From Trileptium ribeirensis (Eukaryota; Nematoda; Enoplea; Enoplida; Thoracostomopsidae), in contig JASANE010005279.1 of assembly GCA_030248225.1 (NCBI GenBank), positions 1-64,000 of the forward strand: a stretch of DNA of 64,000 bases, read 5' to 3'. The notes beneath the pieces are model-generated. The model worked only from the letters and a program-made list of their open reading frames with translations, was not told the DNA's origin and did not search any database. Positions 59,735 through 64,000 of the stretch are shown here, piece after piece. The position numbers were made by a program, and so were the translations under genes. Position 1 is the stretch's first letter. The number at the start of each line of letters is the position of its first letter.

Positions 59735-60540
59735 ACGACATGAACATACTAAGCTTGAAATAACGGAAATAACGTGTTTATTAAACCCCAACAATCATCG
59801 GTCACCTATAGAAATAAAAAATACCGTTGGTCAACGTTTTGAACATTCTAAGCTTGAAATAAAGAAACCAACCCGTTCAATAAACCCCAAAAATCATCGG
59901 GTACCTGTAGAACTGAAACATTCCGTTTGTCAACATTCTGATCATTCTAAGCTTGAAATAATAGAACCAACGCGTTTAACAAACTTCAAAAACCATCGGT
60001 CACCTGCAGAGATGCGAAAAATTCCGTTTGTCAATATTTTGAACATTCTAAGCTTGAAATAAAGGAACCAATGCGTTTAATAAACCCTTAAAATCATCGG
60101 TCACCTGTAGAAATGAAAAATTCCGTTTCTCAACATTTGAAACATTACAAGGTTACAATAAAGGAACCAATGCGTTTAACAAACCCCAAAAATCATCGGT
60201 CACCTGTAGAACTGAAAAATCCCGTTTGTCAACATTTTGAACATTCTAAGCTTGAAATAAAGGAAACAACGCGTTCGATAAACCTCAAAATTTACCGGTT
60301 GCCTATAAAAAATAAAAAATTCCGTTTGTCAAAATTTTGAACATTCTAACCTTGAAATAAACGAACCAATGCGTTTAACAAACCCTAAAAATTATTGGTC
60401 CCCTGTAGAAATGAAAATTGCGTTTGTCAACATTTTGAACATTCTAGGCTTAAAATAAAGTAACCAACGCGTTTAATAAACCCCAATAATCATGGGTTAC
60501 CAGTAGGAATGAAAAATTTCGCTTGTCTACATTTTGTAAA
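59735..60540. repeat. 99-bp tandem array, about eight units
   Basis: The phrase 'cattctaagcttgaaata' recurs near 59745, 59845, 59945, 60045, 60145 (diverged), 60245, 60343 and 60441, with 'aatcatcggtcacctgtaga' and 'ttccgtttgtcaacattttg' between. Units are 80-90% alike, older than the 155-bp array. The open plus-strand frame at 60113-60340 is an array artefact. Confidence 0.9.
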
Positions 60541-62379
60541 TAATTTTTCCGGATATCTTTCAAACCTTATCTCATATCTCTGAAACGGCTGCTCTGGCAC
60601 AAAACTAAATTAACAACGAGGTCCTAGCTCAGATCCGTCCGGTCTTTCCGTTTTGAATCAATCAGGGCTAACCACAGCACATATTACACATTTCATGATC
60701 ATACATGTTTCAAATGTAAGGGATCGCTTACATGTTCTAACTTTTTGCTCAACATTTGAGCTCAGAATTTAAGCCCAAAATTTGGTCATAATTTGATGAA
60801 AATTTAACGGTGATTTTTAGAGTAAAATGGAGAAGATTCAATATATGAGACCGAAATTTGAGCAACATCGTTTTGACGTAACATATCTCGTCGAATCGGG
60901 CAAGTCCTAATATCCATGAAAATTTTAACCGGTGTCCAGAATTTCAAATATAAATAAAAATTCTAAAAAGATTCTTTCAATTTTTTATCAAAATTTAAGC
61001 AAAAACTTTGAGCGTGTGAACGCGCCATAAGAGTTCAGATCACTTTGCAATGTTCCATGCTAATGTAATATTTTAACAAAATCCATAAGCCTGCCTATAG
61101 TACCCATTAACGTAGTTTTTGCATAGTTTTGACGCCATGGATATGTTGCGTATAAGACATATTTTCAGTAAAATAATAAATTATCTAGCAATGTAATTGT
61201 CATTTTGTGATTTTTAACATATGAGACTCGGTTAAATATTCAAGTTTCAGGCATTTCATTACATCTCATATTGTTATAATTTAGTATAGATGCTTTTTCA
61301 ATGTTAACAGCTTTTCAAGAACGAATTTATGTATATTTCGTGAAATGTTGAACAATGTTTTGCCGCATGTATGAATTGAACCTCATTTATTAATAAACAC
61401 CAGGGCATTATAGCAGTTTTTGTTGCCTTAAGGTACAACAGCGTACGTCCAAACATACAATGCGCGGAAAACATGGTTAGATTAACCTTTCGCAATTGAT
61501 TTTGGGTCCATTCGGTGCTCACTGCGCATTAAATGTTAAAGTTAATGAACTTGCACTCGTGTCACGATGAATAGTATTCTTTTTAACATAATAACAGCTA
61601 ATAACAAACAAAACCGCAACAGAATCTAATGCGGCGTTATAGCATCCCAGACTATGGAAATTTCTCAGTATGTAACGAACACCACGCAGTACAAACGGGA
61701 TGAAGCACACGCGCATTTCCAGTAGACTCACGCATTACAACGCAGTCGATGGGTAGAATTTTTACTGTTTTATACCAATAACAATTTATTAATTGAACAT
61801 TTTACGTGCTAACCATTTTAGTTTGATTCAAATGACTTGACAGTTTCGTTTAGAATACTTCGGCTGTCAACATTCTGTTGCTTTTATTTATGTCGTTTTT
61901 GATATTATCACTTCAGTCAGGTTCTGACATTGTTTACGAATTAGTTCAAACAGCTATCGTTCAAACACAGCCTTTTCATAAACACTCATAACGCACAATG
62001 TTTAAACAAACCTGCGACAACAGTCATTTGAGTCGTAACGATTTTGACATCGTGTAAACGTCTTTTTTACGACATCAGACTGTAAAAATATCTAACGAAT
62101 ATATAATCGTCATACTATTATCCGTTTCATTAATTTTGCGTGTGCCAATGGAGTTGCTCATATTGTTTTGTGCCACGTTAGCTGTAGGCACACCCTACAA
62201 TGTTAGAATACTTTTGTTATAGTTGCAAAGAATTTTTGTTTAAGGAAAACTAGTCGTCGACTACTTGTAGTGACCGCGATACGAGATATGCTAGTTTTAT
62301 TTTTCAATGGGGGATATAGCATTAGCATAGTTCTGTGTTCATTGTATATATATAATCATTTGGCCCTGTTAAAGTGAGG
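60541..62379. other. No supported gene
   Basis: Minus-strand frames at 61304-61522 and 61519-61731 are open for about 70 codons each but abut each other and match nothing. I saw no exon with splice support, no RNA gene and no repeat partner. Confidence 0.45.
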
Positions 62380-62740
62380 GCGCGCAACGTTATATCTTAA
62401 TAAACAACAGGGTTCGTGGGGGGCGGCTGTAGTCTCTCTACTTAATCTTAAGATTACTCTAAGGCTGATATAAGAACGTAGATTAGGCTACGACTCAGCA
62501 TTAGGCTTAGTAAATCACCAAGGCGCAACCTGAATATAGCTTATGCGGCCAATGTAACCTTTAAGGGAGGAAATGAAATGCATGATATGCCGTTCTCGAT
62601 ATACTAAACCTAAGCCTTAGTCTTAGCCTAAGCTAAGGTCCCTATATAAGCCATCTACTAAGCCTAAGGCTAAGTCAGGGGGCTGCCACCCCCCGAACCC
62701 CCGTTCTAAGCTGTTCTTTTTTCTAACGTTATAACGTCCG
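62380..62740. mobile_element. Inverted-repeat element with AACGTTATA ends, about 360 bp
   Basis: The left 'caacgttatatcttaataaa' and 'gggttcgtggggggc' pair with the right 'gccaccccccgaaccccc' and 'ttttttctaacgttataac'. Between them lie many 'cctaagcc', 'taaggct' and 'cttaggc' words in both orientations. Fragments with the right end occur near 1540 and 2600. Confidence 0.75.
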
Positions 62741-64000
62741 GCCCCTAAAGGTGACATGGGCCGCTTATGCAATTTAGCTTGACTTCAGTCAATGCTCTCA
62801 TGTAAATGTTTTTATAGTGCAATATTAGCAACACAAACTCGGACCAATGCCAAGAATCAAACCTGAATTATATGATTGCAAGCGGCGAATCTTAATCTCT
62901 GGGCGTACAAAAAACGTTGATCGGTTTTCTAAAGAATCTCGTAATGCAAACGAATAACAACGCACGTGCAAACCAATACCACATTCATTAACTCATTTAG
63001 CACCATTGGTTCGTACGGTGGATGCCCTGATGTTATTATGCATTAACGAACATAAAAGGTGCCATTTTCGTTTTGATATCGAAAATAAATATTAGTTTAA
63101 ACGGTATAAAACGTTTAAGACAAAACTCACAGCTGTTCACCAGCACGTCAAAAATTGCGGTACCGGGTATTAAGGTGCAGTTGTTGTGCAATTTAAAGTA
63201 GTCGCTTTTGTGATAATATACTCAAAAAAGTTCAAAATATATTTCACACATTCAACACCCAATTGCATGGCATTGGCTGTACACCGATCCAATTGTGTCA
63301 AACGATGCCGGTTTTAACTAAAGCTTATGTGCCATGTAACCGGCGACAACGACAAAGGGAAATGTGCACTTTTAGTGTATTTGTGTGGGTCATTAATCAA
63401 CGAATGCCGAACAGCATCTCGAAATGCAACAGCAGTAAGCACCGGGCAAGACAGCAGGAAAAGGGCTTAAAGAACGCCGTCTTAGTGCACAAGCTGGCTC
63501 AGCTTGGTTTTTAACTAAGAAAATGTGAACAGCGTTTAAAGAACCAAAAACATTCCTTGATCGAGTACAGCCAAGTAATATTGGCCTAGCCGCTTTTTAT
63601 AGAAGCCGCGGTCGGCGTTTTAGTTTTCGAACGGTGTGTGTTTTCTGAGGCCACTAAAACCTGTTAGACAGAAAAATTATTATTATTACTATTAGCGAAA
63701 GTGCTAATTTATGGCTGTCATATGCGAACAAAACGCTGTGTGATTACCAGATTTTGTTTATGACTTTGGCACTAGTGGTTCAATCTTGTGTCGCTTATAA
63801 TTAATACTGCGACTATATAGGCTGACATTTGTTTACCAAAAGGTCAAAATTTAATATTTGTGAAACATTTGAGTAAAGTCATACATACTCATAGCGGAAA
63901 GGGCGGATACCCTCCTAAGGCTCCCACCCTCCCCATACCTCCCGCAAGGCTTCGGCTGCTCTTCCCTGTTTGGACTCGGTCTTTTTCATTAATCATACGA
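62741..64000. other. Right edge, no supported gene
   Basis: A GC-richer, plus-strand open frame at 63263-63514 (83 codons, basic, SKCNSSKHRARQQEKG) has no domain. The last 100 bases are C-rich. I cannot say whether the SETDB1 5' end lies here or beyond the window. Confidence 0.35.

Noticed and set aside
1..64000. CRISPR arrays, bacterial operons or phage genes
   Set aside because: The tandem arrays have no short-repeat and unique-spacer design, and GT-AG introns with animal domains show a eukaryotic nuclear genome.

Overview
The window is AT-rich, intron-rich animal DNA crowded with repeats. I infer a metazoan, probably an invertebrate. All introns I can define are GT-AG, exons are small (53-252 bp), introns reach about 11 kb, and the relics (a Merlin transposase, a Ty3/gypsy-like gag, hAT-like and mariner-like non-autonomous elements) are typical of animals. 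The species cannot be fixed from sequence alone.

One gene dominates. On the minus strand, 16 exons between 43738 and 4416 encode the triple Tudor, MBD, pre-SET, bifurcated SET and post-SET parts of a SETDB1/Eggless-type histone H3 lysine-9 methyltransferase, about 750 residues to a natural stop. No long reading frame shows it. I assembled it from residue matches to the family and from splice sites whose phases agree at every junction except one with two possible donors. The N-terminus and promoter lie upstream of 43738 and were not found; a zinc-ribbon-like candidate exon at 55972-56066 is the only lead. At the left edge a possible terminal exon of a plus-strand gene (35-382) would converge on SETDB1.

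The rest is intron and flanking DNA. 383-4415 is the SETDB1 3' flank with a tRNA-like relic. The 4.6-11.4 kb stretch carries the SET/post-SET exons, a 135-bp array, a partial exon duplication and a 1.13-kb hAT-like element. At 12.87-22.0 kb a 64-bp satellite is split by a small mariner-type element and by a GC-richer, non-coding block of about 7.8 kb. At 24.1-30.06 kb lie two related inverted-repeat elements, one a near-complete foldback with arms of about 0.95 kb, each ending close to a SETDB1 3' splice site; a third copy is at 41.5-43.1 kb. 35.26-35.93 kb is a 93-bp array touching an exon. 44.4-45.3 kb holds the Merlin relic, 46.2-47.3 kb the second hAT-like copy, 48.4-49.8 kb tandem repeats, 51.4-52.5 kb the gag relic, and 58.4-60.5 kb two more arrays. 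The last 3 kb shows no confident gene.

The biology is a heterochromatin-writing enzyme whose own introns are full of the repeats such enzymes normally silence, including a foldback that would transcribe into a long hairpin.
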